From: Candidatus Krumholzibacteriia bacterium
Lineage (GTDB): Bacteria > Krumholzibacteriota > Krumholzibacteriia > LZORAL124-64-63
Assembly (NCBI GenBank): GCA_028718575.1
Contig: JAQULN010000041.1
Span: forward strand, 1 to 12,458
Reading direction: 5' to 3'
Length of the DNA stretch: 12,458 nucleotides
The position numbers and the translations under genes were made by a program. This document shows, piece after piece, positions 5,333-12,458 of the stretch; within the stretch, counting starts at the first letter, position 1; each line of letters starts with the position of its first letter. The notes under the pieces are model-generated. The model did not search any database and was not told the origin of the DNA. It worked only from the letters and a program-made list of their open reading frames with translations.

Positions 5333-6934
5333 TCAGAAACGCACGCGCAGCGCCGCCCACTTGCGGCGGAGCCGGCGATGAGTTTCCACGTGCACCAGCG
5401 GCATGATCACGAGGTAGACGCCCACCAGGAGCGACCGCGCGCACAGGTCGAATAGCAGATCACCCCGTTCGCCGACCAACCGCAGGACCTTGCCGTCCTT
5501 CCACTGACCGAGCCAGGTGTCGCCCAGGCCCTCCAACCAGCCCGTCGCGGCGTTCGTCAACGGCGCACCCCAAGCGGCGATCGTCTGGTGCGGCAGCAAG
5601 TCGATGGCCATAAACAGCACGATCGCGAAGCCCGTGATCAGCCCGATTTTGCGCCATTCCATGCGCAGGCGGTAACAGGGTTGCGCCAGCAGAAAACCCC
5701 AAACCGTGTAGATGGCGGCCCCGATCAGGCTCGACCAGGCGGCGCCGTGCAATCCCCAGTGGCTGATCAGCATGTAGGAAATGGCGACCTTGACCGCGGC
5801 GGTCACCATCGCCAGGCGTGCCATGATCTTGGTTCGCTTGGCGTAGATGAGACCGAATGTCAGGTGTTGGCCGACGCCGTGGACGATGGTCTGCAGGGTC
5901 TGGATGCGCGCGATCGAATAGGCGCCCCAGAATTCCGGCGGGGTGAGCAGCCACAGCACCGTGCGGATATTGACCGCCAGGAGCAGCCCCGCGAACAGGC
6001 ACAGATAAAGAAAATAGGTGAAGACCTGCCCGATGCGCTCGGGGGCCGCCGGCTGGTCGGCGATCTCGAGCCGCTGCGTGCTCCAACTCCTCTGGAACGG
6101 ACCGACGACCAGCACCGCGATCAGCGAGGGGAACTTGTAGCCCATTTCCAGGACGCCGAGCGAGGAGAGATCGATTTGAAATCGCACGATCACGCGCTCG
6201 ATCTGCCGCGAGCAGAACGTGGCGATGCTACCGGGGATCAGGGGCATCTGGTAGGCCAGCAAACGGCGCATGTGCTCGCGATCGAAACCGGTTCCGCATG
6301 CCTTGACCAGAAGCGCCAGCGAGACCACCAGGCTCACCAGGGCGACGATCAATCCGCTCAGGAAGAAGCCCAGTAGATCCCACCGCAAGATCACCACAAG
6401 CAGGATGTTCAGGCCCAAGCCCACGATCAGGCGCATGATTCCGATGAGCGAGTACGCCATTGATCGTCGCTTGATGACCAGGATGGTCTGCGCGGTCTGG
6501 CCGACCATGTCCAGGCAGAAGGTGCCCAGCGCCAGGCAGATCAGGTGCCAGAAACGCGGCGTGCCGAGCAGCAGGTCGGAGAGGGGGCGGCTGAAGACCG
6601 CCGCGAGCAGCGACAGCGCCAGCACCAGGCCGGCGACCATCACTGTGCCCGTGGTGACCACGGTCGGCTTGCGTTGAGGATCGGGCTCTTCGTGGTAGAT
6701 GCGCAGGACCGCGGTGTGGAAGCTGTAGGCGAACAGGCTCGCGAGCAGCACGAGGCTCGCGTCGATCATGCCGATCACGCCATAACCGATGTCGCGCAGG
6801 ATATGGGCGTAGAAGGGCAGCATGAAGAAGCTGATCATGCGCCCCAGCACGCCGGCGCCGCTGTATACAGCGGCGTGCTTGAACGTTTCGCGCACGAGGC
6901 CGGGCTGCGGCGGCGGATCGCGGCGCAAAACCAT
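5333..6934 (-). CDS. Polysaccharide flippase, MOP superfamily (Wzx-like)
   Basis: A 533-aa integral inner-membrane protein with about 12-14 hydrophobic segments spread over its length. The N-terminal pattern (GAGVLGRMISFFMLPFYAHIL near 25-45, then GYGVIGMIDA) is typical of Wzx/oligosaccharide flippases, which move lipid-linked glycan units to the periplasmic face. A basic segment with QMPLIPGS near 230 is characteristic of the central loop. It is longer than the usual 410-480 aa. The extra length is a hydrophilic loop of about 50 residues before the last membrane segment (SLLVGVYLVIMPLV) and a basic C-terminal tail. ATG is at 6932-6934 with AGGA about 10 bases upstream. The specific substrate is unknown; linkage to glycosyltransferase genes supports glycan export. 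Confidence 0.85.
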   Translation of the reverse strand: MVLRRDPPPQPGLVRETFKHAAVYSGAGVLGRMISFFMLPFYAHILRDIGYGVIGMIDASLVLLASLFAYSFHTAVLRIYHEEPDPQRKPTVVTTGTVMVAGLVLALSLLAAVFSRPLSDLLLGTPRFWHLICLALGTFCLDMVGQTAQTILVIKRRSMAYSLIGIMRLIVGLGLNILLVVILRWDLLGFFLSGLIVALVSLVVSLALLVKACGTGFDREHMRRLLAYQMPLIPGSIATFCSRQIERVIVRFQIDLSSLGVLEMGYKFPSLIAVLVVGPFQRSWSTQRLEIADQPAAPERIGQVFTYFLYLCLFAGLLLAVNIRTVLWLLTPPEFWGAYSIARIQTLQTIVHGVGQHLTFGLIYAKRTKIMARLAMVTAAVKVAISYMLISHWGLHGAAWSSLIGAAIYTVWGFLLAQPCYRLRMEWRKIGLITGFAIVLFMAIDLLPHQTIAAWGAPLTNAATGWLEGLGDTWLGQWKDGKVLRLVGERGDLLFDLCARSLLVGVYLVIMPLVHVETHRRLRRKWAALRVRF

Positions 6935-7081
6935 ATAACGGCCGTCCTTTGGCGCCGATGGTCGTGAAGCGTGGCGGCGGGCCGGACCATGATCGTCCGC
7001 AGGGCGGAGGAACGCCAGCTTGAAATCCGCGATGCAAGGTTTCTGCCAGACCTCGCGACGCGGGCGGCTGGAGAGCGAGAA

Positions 7082-8128
7082 TCAGGCGGATTCGACTTCG
7101 CTTGTCAGCAGCTGGATAAGGCGGCGGATCCACCAGCGGGATTTTTCGGGGGACCGTGTCTGGCGGCGGGTGTAGGCAACCATCTGGAAGCTGAGCGACG
7201 TGAACAGGCGCAACAGTACGCAGGTCCGCAAGAGGTTGTGCGCCGGGAGGGGACCGCCGCCGCCGTCGGTGTAGGCCGCCAGGAAATCATCCTCATGCTC
7301 GCGCTCCTGGCAGATGACGGCCATGGCGCTGCCGAGGTCGTACGCGCGGGGAGCCACCGTGGCGTTGTCGAAATCGATCAACCCCGACACCCGGCCGCCG
7401 TCGAAAAGCACGTTCTCGAAGTGAAAATCGCCGTGCACCGGCAGGACGTCGGCCAAACTCGGATCGGCAGCGGCCGAGGAGGACGCCAGGCGGCGCCGAA
7501 CTTCGCGCAGGAGCGGGAGCGCCCGTCGCAAGTCGCGGCCGAAATCTCCGGTCTCATGCCAGCGCAGCCAGAGGTTGCGGGCCAGGCTGCCGCCACGGCT
7601 CCAGGGCAAGCCTGCCTCGACCGCGGGTAAGTGCGTGAAAAGAAAATGCGGCGGGCGGCGGCAAGACGGCGGGGCCTGGTCGATCAGTTCGGAGGTGGCG
7701 GCTCCGTGAACCTGTCCGAGCAGTGTGCCCAACTGCCGGCGGTAATGGCGGCGCTCCTCGGTCGCGATGGCGTCGACGTCGATGTGGTCGCCGCCGCACC
7801 AGTCCTGGAGGCAGAACTGGTGGTTCGCCAGCGTGATGAGGTACTCGCCGGAGGCCGCCGGCCGCAGGCGCGGGCAGGGCACACCGGCCTCGTGGAGTCG
7901 GGACTGCAGCCGCAGCGCGAAGCGAATCCGTTCGGGCGCCAGGTCCGGATTGAGCTGTTTGACGACGAGATCGAAGTCGCCGTGGCGCAGGCGAACCAGC
8001 GCCATGCCGAAGCCTTGCGGCATGGGCTGAATCGTCAGACCGGCGCCGTCGGACAGCCCATAGGCGGCCAGAATGTGCTCGATCAATTCGCGGGTGAAGA
8101 GGTCGGGGCGGATGTGATGCTTCAACAT
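7082..8128 (-). CDS. APH/CotS-like phosphotransferase
   Basis: A 348-aa soluble kinase-fold protein. It shows a candidate ATP-binding Lys57 (LVVKQL), the Brenner motif HGDFHFEN (232-239) with catalytic Asp234 and Asn239, and the metal-binding IDFDN (251-255). These define the aminoglycoside-phosphotransferase/homoserine-kinase/CotS superfamily, which phosphorylates small-molecule hydroxyls. All catalytic residues are present. The substrate is unknown. In this setting a sugar, lipid-linked glycan intermediate or peptide is plausible; resistance to an antibiotic is not suggested by context. The start codon ATG 8126-8128 has only a weak upstream GGGAA. The gene lies 147 bases before the flippase and 233 bases after the glycosyltransferase, so it may begin its own transcript. 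Confidence 0.82.
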   Translation of the reverse strand: MLKHHIRPDLFTRELIEHILAAYGLSDGAGLTIQPMPQGFGMALVRLRHGDFDLVVKQLNPDLAPERIRFALRLQSRLHEAGVPCPRLRPAASGEYLITLANHQFCLQDWCGGDHIDVDAIATEERRHYRRQLGTLLGQVHGAATSELIDQAPPSCRRPPHFLFTHLPAVEAGLPWSRGGSLARNLWLRWHETGDFGRDLRRALPLLREVRRRLASSSAAADPSLADVLPVHGDFHFENVLFDGGRVSGLIDFDNATVAPRAYDLGSAMAVICQEREHEDDFLAAYTDGGGGPLPAHNLLRTCVLLRLFTSLSFQMVAYTRRQTRSPEKSRWWIRRLIQLLTSEVESA

Positions 8129-8194
8129 GGGGTGCGATTCCCGTCGTCGACAATGGTGCCGGGCGAATCGGCGAGATGATCGCCTGGGAATTCG

Positions 8195-8229
8195 ACCGAT
8201 TTTGACGTTCCCTTTACGTTAGAATCGGT
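8195..8229. repeat. 14-bp inverted repeat in the 233-base gap before the kinase gene
   Basis: Arms 8195-8208 and 8216-8229 (ACCGATTTTGACGT and ACGTTAGAATCGGT) pair around the 7-base loop TCCCTTT. Twelve pairs are Watson-Crick. The other two are T.G/G.T, so + strand RNA forms a continuous 14-bp stem while - strand RNA has two C/A mismatches. It lies 67 bases upstream of the kinase start. It may be an operator (imperfect palindrome ACCGATTYTRACGT) or a structured element. No convincing promoter hexamers were found in 8129-8361, and nothing else in the gap was recognised. Confidence 0.45.
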
Positions 8230-8361
8230 TAATGAAAATGGCGACCATATTCTTTACGGTTTGGGTTGTGCCGTCGAGATTGTTGCTAGCCGGCGCAACC
8301 CGCTGTTGCCGATGCGTTTGCGAGCTGAGTACCAACCTGCCCGCTAAATCCGCGCCGGGTG

Positions 8362-9498
8362 CTAGGTTAGGCGCCGGCCTGGCTCGACGATCTCGATGAC
8401 GCCCGCGCCGGCGCGGACGAAGTAGTCGTACACGCTATTTACGTAGTCGTGGGCCACGAGCAGGCTGGCAGCGGGCAAGCGGAAGGCGATGACGCGCACG
8501 CGGTCGCCGCAGATCAGCCGGCAGTTGTCCAGCGCGGAGCTGAAGAACGACGCGACCACGGCCGGGATCGCGGCCGCGGCCAGCAGGTGGAACTCGAACG
8601 CCTTGTCGAGGTCGAGCCGTGCGATGCCGTGCTGCTGCAGCAGGGGCGTCAATTCAGCGAGGTGCTCGCGCCGGTGGGGCACGTAGAATAGCTCCAAACC
8701 GTCCAGGGACAGTTTGACGCCGGCAATCAACCGCGAGAATTCCTCGGGCGTCAGGTAGCCGTCCTCGACCAGCGGCTGGCCAAGGAACAGGCAACGGCGG
8801 TCCTGGGGGAGCGCCTCGATCTGCCGGCGGGCGTGGTCGTATCGATTCGGCACGAGCTGATCGCCCGGCGGCAGTTCGAGATCGAACGAACTGAAGAACG
8901 TGATCTTGCGCCGCTGCCGCATATCCCAGTTGGCATACCGCTGATACCACCAGGCTTTGGGCCGGCGCCAAAGCGACACTCGCGGCGGCTGGCTGTCGCG
9001 CCTCGCGCGCTCGCCCGCGATGCGCAGCGTGTCGGTGCCATCGTCCAGCAAGATGCACCGCGCGCGCGGGCAACGCTGCGCCGCGTGGCGAAACCATCCC
9101 TGGAGATAATTGCCGAGCAACAGGTTGGGAACGCCGCGCCAGGGGCGCAACGCCTGGTCGAAGACACGCCGGCGATAATGCTGGCGCAAGACGTTCACCT
9201 TTTCGCTGTGTGCGAACCGCGGGTGGTCGAGCCAGGTGTGCGGTTGCGGCCTGGGGACGGGGTTCAGGTCGACGATCTCGACCCGGGTCCAGTCAGCGGG
9301 ATCCACTTGGGAGAGGTCGAACGGCGGAATGCCGTGGCCGCTGTACTCGACGATCATCAGCGCCGTGCGCTGCAAGTCGAAATGGCGCCGCGCCTCCATG
9401 GCGTTCAGCAGCTGCAACGGCGTGCGGATCATCGCCAGCGCGTCGTGGTCTGTCTGGATCACCAATCCCCCGCACTTCCGGCTCTGATGGTCATTCAT
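8362..9498 (-). CDS. GT52/polysialyltransferase-like glycosyltransferase
   Basis: A 378-aa cytosolic enzyme resembling the bacterial sialyltransferase/polysialyltransferase superfamily. It has IRTPLQLLNAMEA (24-36), the characteristic first strand and helix, then LLLGNYLQGW, LDDGT (151-155, the D/E-D/E-G catalytic motif), FLGQPLVEDG (238-247), YVPHRREH (272-279, the HP-type nucleotide-sugar motif) and SS at 320-321. Family members transfer CMP-sialic acid or related sugars to surface glycans. The exact donor cannot be read here. The start is uncertain: ATG 9496-9498 has a poor ribosome binding site, while a GTG 12 codons downstream follows a GGGGG stretch; both keep the full domain. It starts 17 bases after the pyruvyl transferase stop, so the two are probably cotranscribed. 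Confidence 0.72.
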   Translation of the reverse strand: MNDHQSRKCGGLVIQTDHDALAMIRTPLQLLNAMEARRHFDLQRTALMIVEYSGHGIPPFDLSQVDPADWTRVEIVDLNPVPRPQPHTWLDHPRFAHSEKVNVLRQHYRRRVFDQALRPWRGVPNLLLGNYLQGWFRHAAQRCPRARCILLDDGTDTLRIAGERARRDSQPPRVSLWRRPKAWWYQRYANWDMRQRRKITFFSSFDLELPPGDQLVPNRYDHARRQIEALPQDRRCLFLGQPLVEDGYLTPEEFSRLIAGVKLSLDGLELFYVPHRREHLAELTPLLQQHGIARLDLDKAFEFHLLAAAAIPAVVASFFSSALDNCRLICGDRVRVIAFRLPAASLLVAHDYVNSVYDYFVRAGAGVIEIVEPGRRLT

Positions 9499-9515
9499 GC
9501 CTGATCCGGGATGGA

Positions 9516-10811
9516 CTAAGCCATCTTGTCGAAATAGGCGACGTTTGTCCAGCTCAGGGCGGCCTGAGCGCAGGCGAAGTCACGCAGGCGGGACCGCAAG
9601 ATCTCGCCTTGTTGCAAGTAGTCGTCCAGCACACCGGCGATCCGGTGGCGGGCGTCGGCCAGGGCGGTCGCTGCGAACGGCGCCGCGGGCAGACCGGCCA
9701 GCTCGGCCAGCGCCTGCATCTTGAACGTCTTGGCGGAGAGCGGTATCACCGGCACCCCGCCACGCAGCGCGAAGATGCTCGCGTGCCAGCGGCCGCCGAG
9801 ATAAGCGTCGGCGTTGCCGACGATGTCGACGGCCTGCTGCACCGGCGTCGTGGCGCCGACGACCGGCAGCGCCAGCTTCGCGGCCAGGGGGCGGAAGATC
9901 CACTGATCCTTGCCGTCGGCCACGGTCAGCACGATCTGACCCGGATAGACGCCGCGCAGATGGTCGAGCAAGCGGGCGTAATCGTCGATGATGGCGGCCG
10001 GGTGCGCCGTGATGCGGAAGATCGACGAGCCGCCCACGCAGATGTACGGGCGGGCCGGGTCGAAACGCGCGCGATCGGGCCAGATGTCGAAATAACCCTC
10101 GCGGCCGGCGACCGGCAGCCACGCGGCGCGCGGCGCGGGTTCGAGCAGGAACGCTGTATCGGCGCCGTAGCGACCGGGCCAGCGGTCTTGCCAGCGTTGC
10201 TGCGAGATTGGGTCGCGGTAGACGATGTCGTCGAGCTGCGGGTAGACCTGCTGCGCCATGGCCAGCAGGTCGGGATGATCGAAGTCGGCGGTGTGGTTGA
10301 CAAGGATGACGGGCTTGCCGAATTCCTGTTTGATCAGGTCGCACAAAAAGAGGATCGCCCGCGGCAGCGGCCCGCAGCCGACCATGCAGCCGTCGCCGTG
10401 CACCACGACGAGGTCGGCGGCGTCGATCGCCGCCAGCAGGTCGGAGCACAGTTGCGGCGCCCGCATGATGCGCCGGCGCAACGCCGCGAACTCGTCGCTC
10501 CGCGCCGGAAGCGCCGGGCCGCTCCGCGCCGCCGCCAACCCCTCGCGCAGCCGCGTCGCGAGCTTCCACACCGCGGGCGGCGTGGCGAGCCGGAGCCAGC
10601 GGGCTGCGGGATCGCCGCCGCCGGCGTCGTCGCCGTCGCCGGTGGGTCGCGGGCCAGGCCACAGGAACGACCCCGATGCGAGCGCGGCCTCGGTGAGCCG
10701 GTGCGTGATCTGCCCGCCCTTCGCGGCGATCATCTGCTGCAGCGTCAGCGACGCGGCTCGGTCGCCCCAGTTGGGGTTGCTCGTGGAGTCGTTGACGAAC
10801 AGGACCTTCAT
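9516..10811 (-). CDS. Polysaccharide pyruvyl transferase family protein
   Basis: A 431-aa protein of the PF04230 family, GT-B-like enzymes that add pyruvate ketals (from phosphoenolpyruvate) or related groups to surface polysaccharides. Landmarks are VNDSTSNPNWGDRAAS at the N-terminus (the N-x-GD entry motif), VHGDG (137-141), IVYRDPIS (196-203), DTAFLL (218-223), and GGRWHASIFALRGGVPVIPL (339-358) with the conserved Arg-x-His. About 45 residues rich in Gly, Pro and Asp (50-95) form a low-complexity insert. The frame is open far upstream, but the ATG at 10809-10811 starts the domain and overlaps the DUF4910 stop as ATGA, which implies translational coupling. A negatively charged decoration of the glycan is inferred. 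Confidence 0.85.
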   Translation of the reverse strand: MKVLFVNDSTSNPNWGDRAASLTLQQMIAAKGGQITHRLTEAALASGSFLWPGPRPTGDGDDAGGGDPAARWLRLATPPAVWKLATRLREGLAAARSGPALPARSDEFAALRRRIMRAPQLCSDLLAAIDAADLVVVHGDGCMVGCGPLPRAILFLCDLIKQEFGKPVILVNHTADFDHPDLLAMAQQVYPQLDDIVYRDPISQQRWQDRWPGRYGADTAFLLEPAPRAAWLPVAGREGYFDIWPDRARFDPARPYICVGGSSIFRITAHPAAIIDDYARLLDHLRGVYPGQIVLTVADGKDQWIFRPLAAKLALPVVGATTPVQQAVDIVGNADAYLGGRWHASIFALRGGVPVIPLSAKTFKMQALAELAGLPAAPFAATALADARHRIAGVLDDYLQQGEILRSRLRDFACAQAALSWTNVAYFDKMA

Positions 10812-12136
10812 CGCGGCTCGGCGCCCCCCGGTTCGTCGACTTCGGTGAGCAGGCCGGCCGCCAGCAGGCGATCGACGGTCGCGTAGAGCCGCCGGCGCGG
10901 CAGGCGTGTCGTGGCGAGGATCGCGAGCAGGTCGTGCCGGCCGTCGGCGTAGGCCAGCACGTCGAGCAGGTCGCGGACCTGCCGGGCGCCAGCGGGGTCG
11001 CCGGGTTCCGGGTAGAGACCGCGGCGCGCGAGCTGCGGTTCGCCGAGGCAGGCGGCGCGGTACGTGCGGTTGCGCTCGAGCAGCTCGAGGCATTCGCGCA
11101 GCACGGTGAAACCACCCTGGAGACCCGCGGGCGTGACCAGCGACAGATCGTCCAACGAGGTGTGGTACTCGGGGTACGCGCCGTACTTGCTGCGCATGAC
11201 CGAGGCCACCGGCAGGTCGATGCCGGGACTGCAATACTGGCGCTCGTCGCTGCCGCGGTCCAGGTAGGTGTAGCGCTTGAAGTCCGGGTGATCCTCGCCG
11301 AGGACCGCGAGCGCGGCGCGATCGGCGAGCGTGTCGCCGCGCCGCGACGGCAGGTACGAGTAACAGCGATCGTCGCCCACGCAGGTCACGTTGTAGCCGG
11401 CTGCCACGTTGGCGCGCATCGCGTCGCCGTGCCGGCTGAGGTAGGTCAACGCGCCGATGGTTTCCGGCACGAACACGATCCGATAGGTGAATCGGCGCGG
11501 CCGGGCGGCCAGCCAGCGGGCCAGGAACGTCGTGACCACGGGGCCGGACAGTTCGTTGTTCGCCAGCGACGGGTGGCAGATGTAGGTGGACAGGAGGATC
11601 TCGCGCGCGCTCGCGCCCGGCAGGATCAGCTCGCCGTACGTCAAATGTCCGTCGCGCAGCTCGCTGTCGATGCGCACCCGATAGCGCGCGCCCGTCAGGC
11701 GCTCGCGTTGCGCGTGCGCGAGGCAGAAGCCCCAGGTGCGCCGGTAGTACGAGGTCACGTAAGGGATCGCGTCGGGCTGCGCCGGCAGCGAATGCAGATG
11801 GGGCTCCAGCTCCGCGCGCGAAAGCACGGCGTCGACCGGTTCGGAGTAGCCCACGACGTGCAGATTGCTGCGCTGGAAGTCGACGAGGCGGTTGCCTTGC
11901 TCGTCGGCGATGTAGGCGTCGCGGATGGTCCACTCCGGCGGCACGACCCAGTCGAACACGCGCGTGCCCGACGGCACTTCGTGCACCGTGAGCGGGATAT
12001 GCCGGCCCAGGATCGCCAGGGTGCGGCGCACGCCGTCGCCGGTGAGGCTGCGGCAGAGGGGGAACAGCTCGGCCGCGAGCGCGTGCAGGCGGTTGCCGAG
12101 TTCCTCGTTGTCAACGCTGGGCGCCGTCTCGGACAT
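10808..12136 (-). CDS. DUF4910 aminopeptidase-like protein with C-terminal winged helix
   Basis: A 442-aa protein of the DUF4910 family, with an M28-type Zn-peptidase fold and a C-terminal winged-helix domain. Candidate metal and catalytic residues are His188 in CHPSLANNELSG (187-198), Glu225 (VPETIG), Asp297 in RGSDERQYCSPG (294-305) and His325 in EYHTSLDD (323-330). Residues 385-435 (VRDLLDVLAYADGRHDLLAI and following) match the winged helix. No signal peptide, so cytosolic. The family is common in surface-glycan and nonulosonic-acid loci but its substrate is unproven; a deacetylase or amidase acting on an amino-sugar or aminoacyl-sugar intermediate is a guess. ATG 12134-12136 has GGGAG 5 bases upstream. 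It begins 27 bases after the nucleotidyltransferase and overlaps the next gene by 4 bases. Confidence 0.85.
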   Translation of the reverse strand: MSETAPSVDNEELGNRLHALAAELFPLCRSLTGDGVRRTLAILGRHIPLTVHEVPSGTRVFDWVVPPEWTIRDAYIADEQGNRLVDFQRSNLHVVGYSEPVDAVLSRAELEPHLHSLPAQPDAIPYVTSYYRRTWGFCLAHAQRERLTGARYRVRIDSELRDGHLTYGELILPGASAREILLSTYICHPSLANNELSGPVVTTFLARWLAARPRRFTYRIVFVPETIGALTYLSRHGDAMRANVAAGYNVTCVGDDRCYSYLPSRRGDTLADRAALAVLGEDHPDFKRYTYLDRGSDERQYCSPGIDLPVASVMRSKYGAYPEYHTSLDDLSLVTPAGLQGGFTVLRECLELLERNRTYRAACLGEPQLARRGLYPEPGDPAGARQVRDLLDVLAYADGRHDLLAILATTRLPRRRLYATVDRLLAAGLLTEVDEPGGAEPR

Positions 12137-12153
12137 GACGCTCCCTCGGCGCC

Positions 12154-12177
12154 GGCGGACGGGCTAGGCCGTCCGCC
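12154..12177 (-). repeat. GC-rich 9-bp hairpin with a stop codon in its loop
   Basis: GGCGGACGG (12154-12162) and CCGTCCGCC (12169-12177) pair perfectly around a 6-base loop. That loop contains the TAG stop (12164-12166) of the nucleotidyltransferase. The structure lies just upstream of the ribosome binding site of the DUF4910 gene on the same transcript. No U-run follows, so it is unlikely to be a terminator. It may affect translational coupling or mRNA stability, or be chance in GC-rich sequence. Confidence 0.45.
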
Positions 12178-12458
12178 CGTCGCGCATATCGTCCTGGGCC
12201 TGCCGATAATCCTCGGGCCGGCCGATGTCGAGCCAGTATTCGAGGATCGGAAAGCTGATGACACGGCGATCTTCGGCCAGCAGCGCCTGGATGAGGTCGG
12301 TCATGTCGAACCTGACCCCGTCGGGAATGAGCGCCAGGACGCTCGGCTCGAGCAGGTACACGCCGGCGTTGATGAACAGCGTCTCCGTGGGCTTCTCCCG
12401 CAATTGCCGCACGCGCACGTCGCTGCACTCGACCACGCCGAACGGCACCGTGATCTCG
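12164..12458 (-). CDS. Sugar-phosphate nucleotidyltransferase, C-terminal part
   Basis: The last 97 or so residues of an NTP-transferase (PF00483-type) that activates a sugar phosphate to an NDP-sugar. The visible portion has TVPFGVVE, LREKPTE (acceptor-sugar contact region), FINAGVYLLEP, FDMTDLIQALL, and EYWLDIG, whose Asp is the conserved metal ligand. This pattern is closest to the CBS-domain-plus-NTP-transferase proteins of nonulosonic-acid and heptose loci (PtmE/HddC-like), but the N-terminal CBS region, if any, is outside the window. The frame is open to the window edge. It is the first visible member of the leftward glycan gene run. Confidence 0.82.
   Translation of the reverse strand, partial: EITVPFGVVECSDVRVRQLREKPTETLFINAGVYLLEPSVLALIPDGVRFDMTDLIQALLAEDRRVISFPILEYWLDIGRPEDYRQAQDDMRDGRTA

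Noticed and set aside
8285..8365. Long-range inverted match between GCTAGCCGGCGC and GCGCCGGGTGCTAG
   Set aside because: The arms are about 55 bases apart and need a 3-base bulge. GC-rich matches of this size are expected by chance.
8232..8399. A + strand ORF of 55 codons starting MKMATIFF with a signal-like hydrophobic start
   Set aside because: It has no Shine-Dalgarno sequence, starts 2 bases after a strong hairpin, overlaps the 3' end of the glycosyltransferase antisense, and its second half looks like random Arg/Ala-rich GC translation.
10812..11933. N-terminal extension of the pyruvyl transferase frame to an 805-codon ORF
   Set aside because: The upstream part is the antiparallel-looking, Arg/Pro-rich out-of-frame translation of the DUF4910 gene. 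The domain starts at the ATG at 10811, which overlaps the DUF4910 stop.

Overview
The window is GC-rich (roughly two-thirds G+C by eye) and densely coded, with Shine-Dalgarno-type starts and one perfect sigma-70-type promoter. This fits a high-GC Gram-negative bacterium, proteobacterial or a related phylum; I cannot place it further. No rRNA, tRNA, CRISPR array, transposase or phage gene was seen. The window reads as an accessory locus combining surface-glycan synthesis with what looks like a peptide-modification (RiPP) unit.

Left part (1-4123). A 5'-truncated class III aminotransferase of the glutamate-1-semialdehyde aminomutase type (hemL-like, + strand) ends at 940. A very short gene on the - strand (1026-1184, 52 aa) converges on it. 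Its product begins with a lasso-type RiPP leader signature (YxxPxL) followed by a Gly/Asp-rich segment. The gene has a strong ribosome binding site, a perfect TTGACA-17-TATAAT promoter, and a 3' hairpin that pairs fully only in its own transcript. Divergently, on the + strand, lie an asparagine-synthetase-like protein that lacks the N-terminal Cys nucleophile (1469-3358) and, 24 bases later, an Asp/Glu-racemase family enzyme (3383-4123).

Right part (12458 down to 4093, all - strand). In transcription order: the C-terminal end of a sugar-phosphate nucleotidyltransferase; a DUF4910 aminopeptidase-like protein; a polysaccharide pyruvyl transferase family protein (ATGA overlap); a GT52/polysialyltransferase-like glycosyltransferase; then, after a 233-base gap holding an inverted repeat, an APH-fold phosphotransferase, a Wzx/MOP-type flippase and a PF14907-type nucleotidyltransferase. 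The last gene overlaps the racemase tail to tail by 31 bases.

Interpretation. The right-hand run resembles the activation, transfer, decoration and export part of an acidic surface-glycan locus, possibly for nonulosonic (sialic/legionaminic-like) acid. The left-hand precursor plus AsnB-like enzyme resembles a lasso-type RiPP unit. PF14907 nucleotidyltransferases and kinases also occur in some lasso-peptide clusters such as the paeninodin type, so the NTase and kinase could serve either side. No PqqD-like recognition protein (B1) or transglutaminase-like leader peptidase (B2) is visible here, so a complete canonical lasso cluster is not shown. The small precursor gene with its strong promoter is the most novel item.
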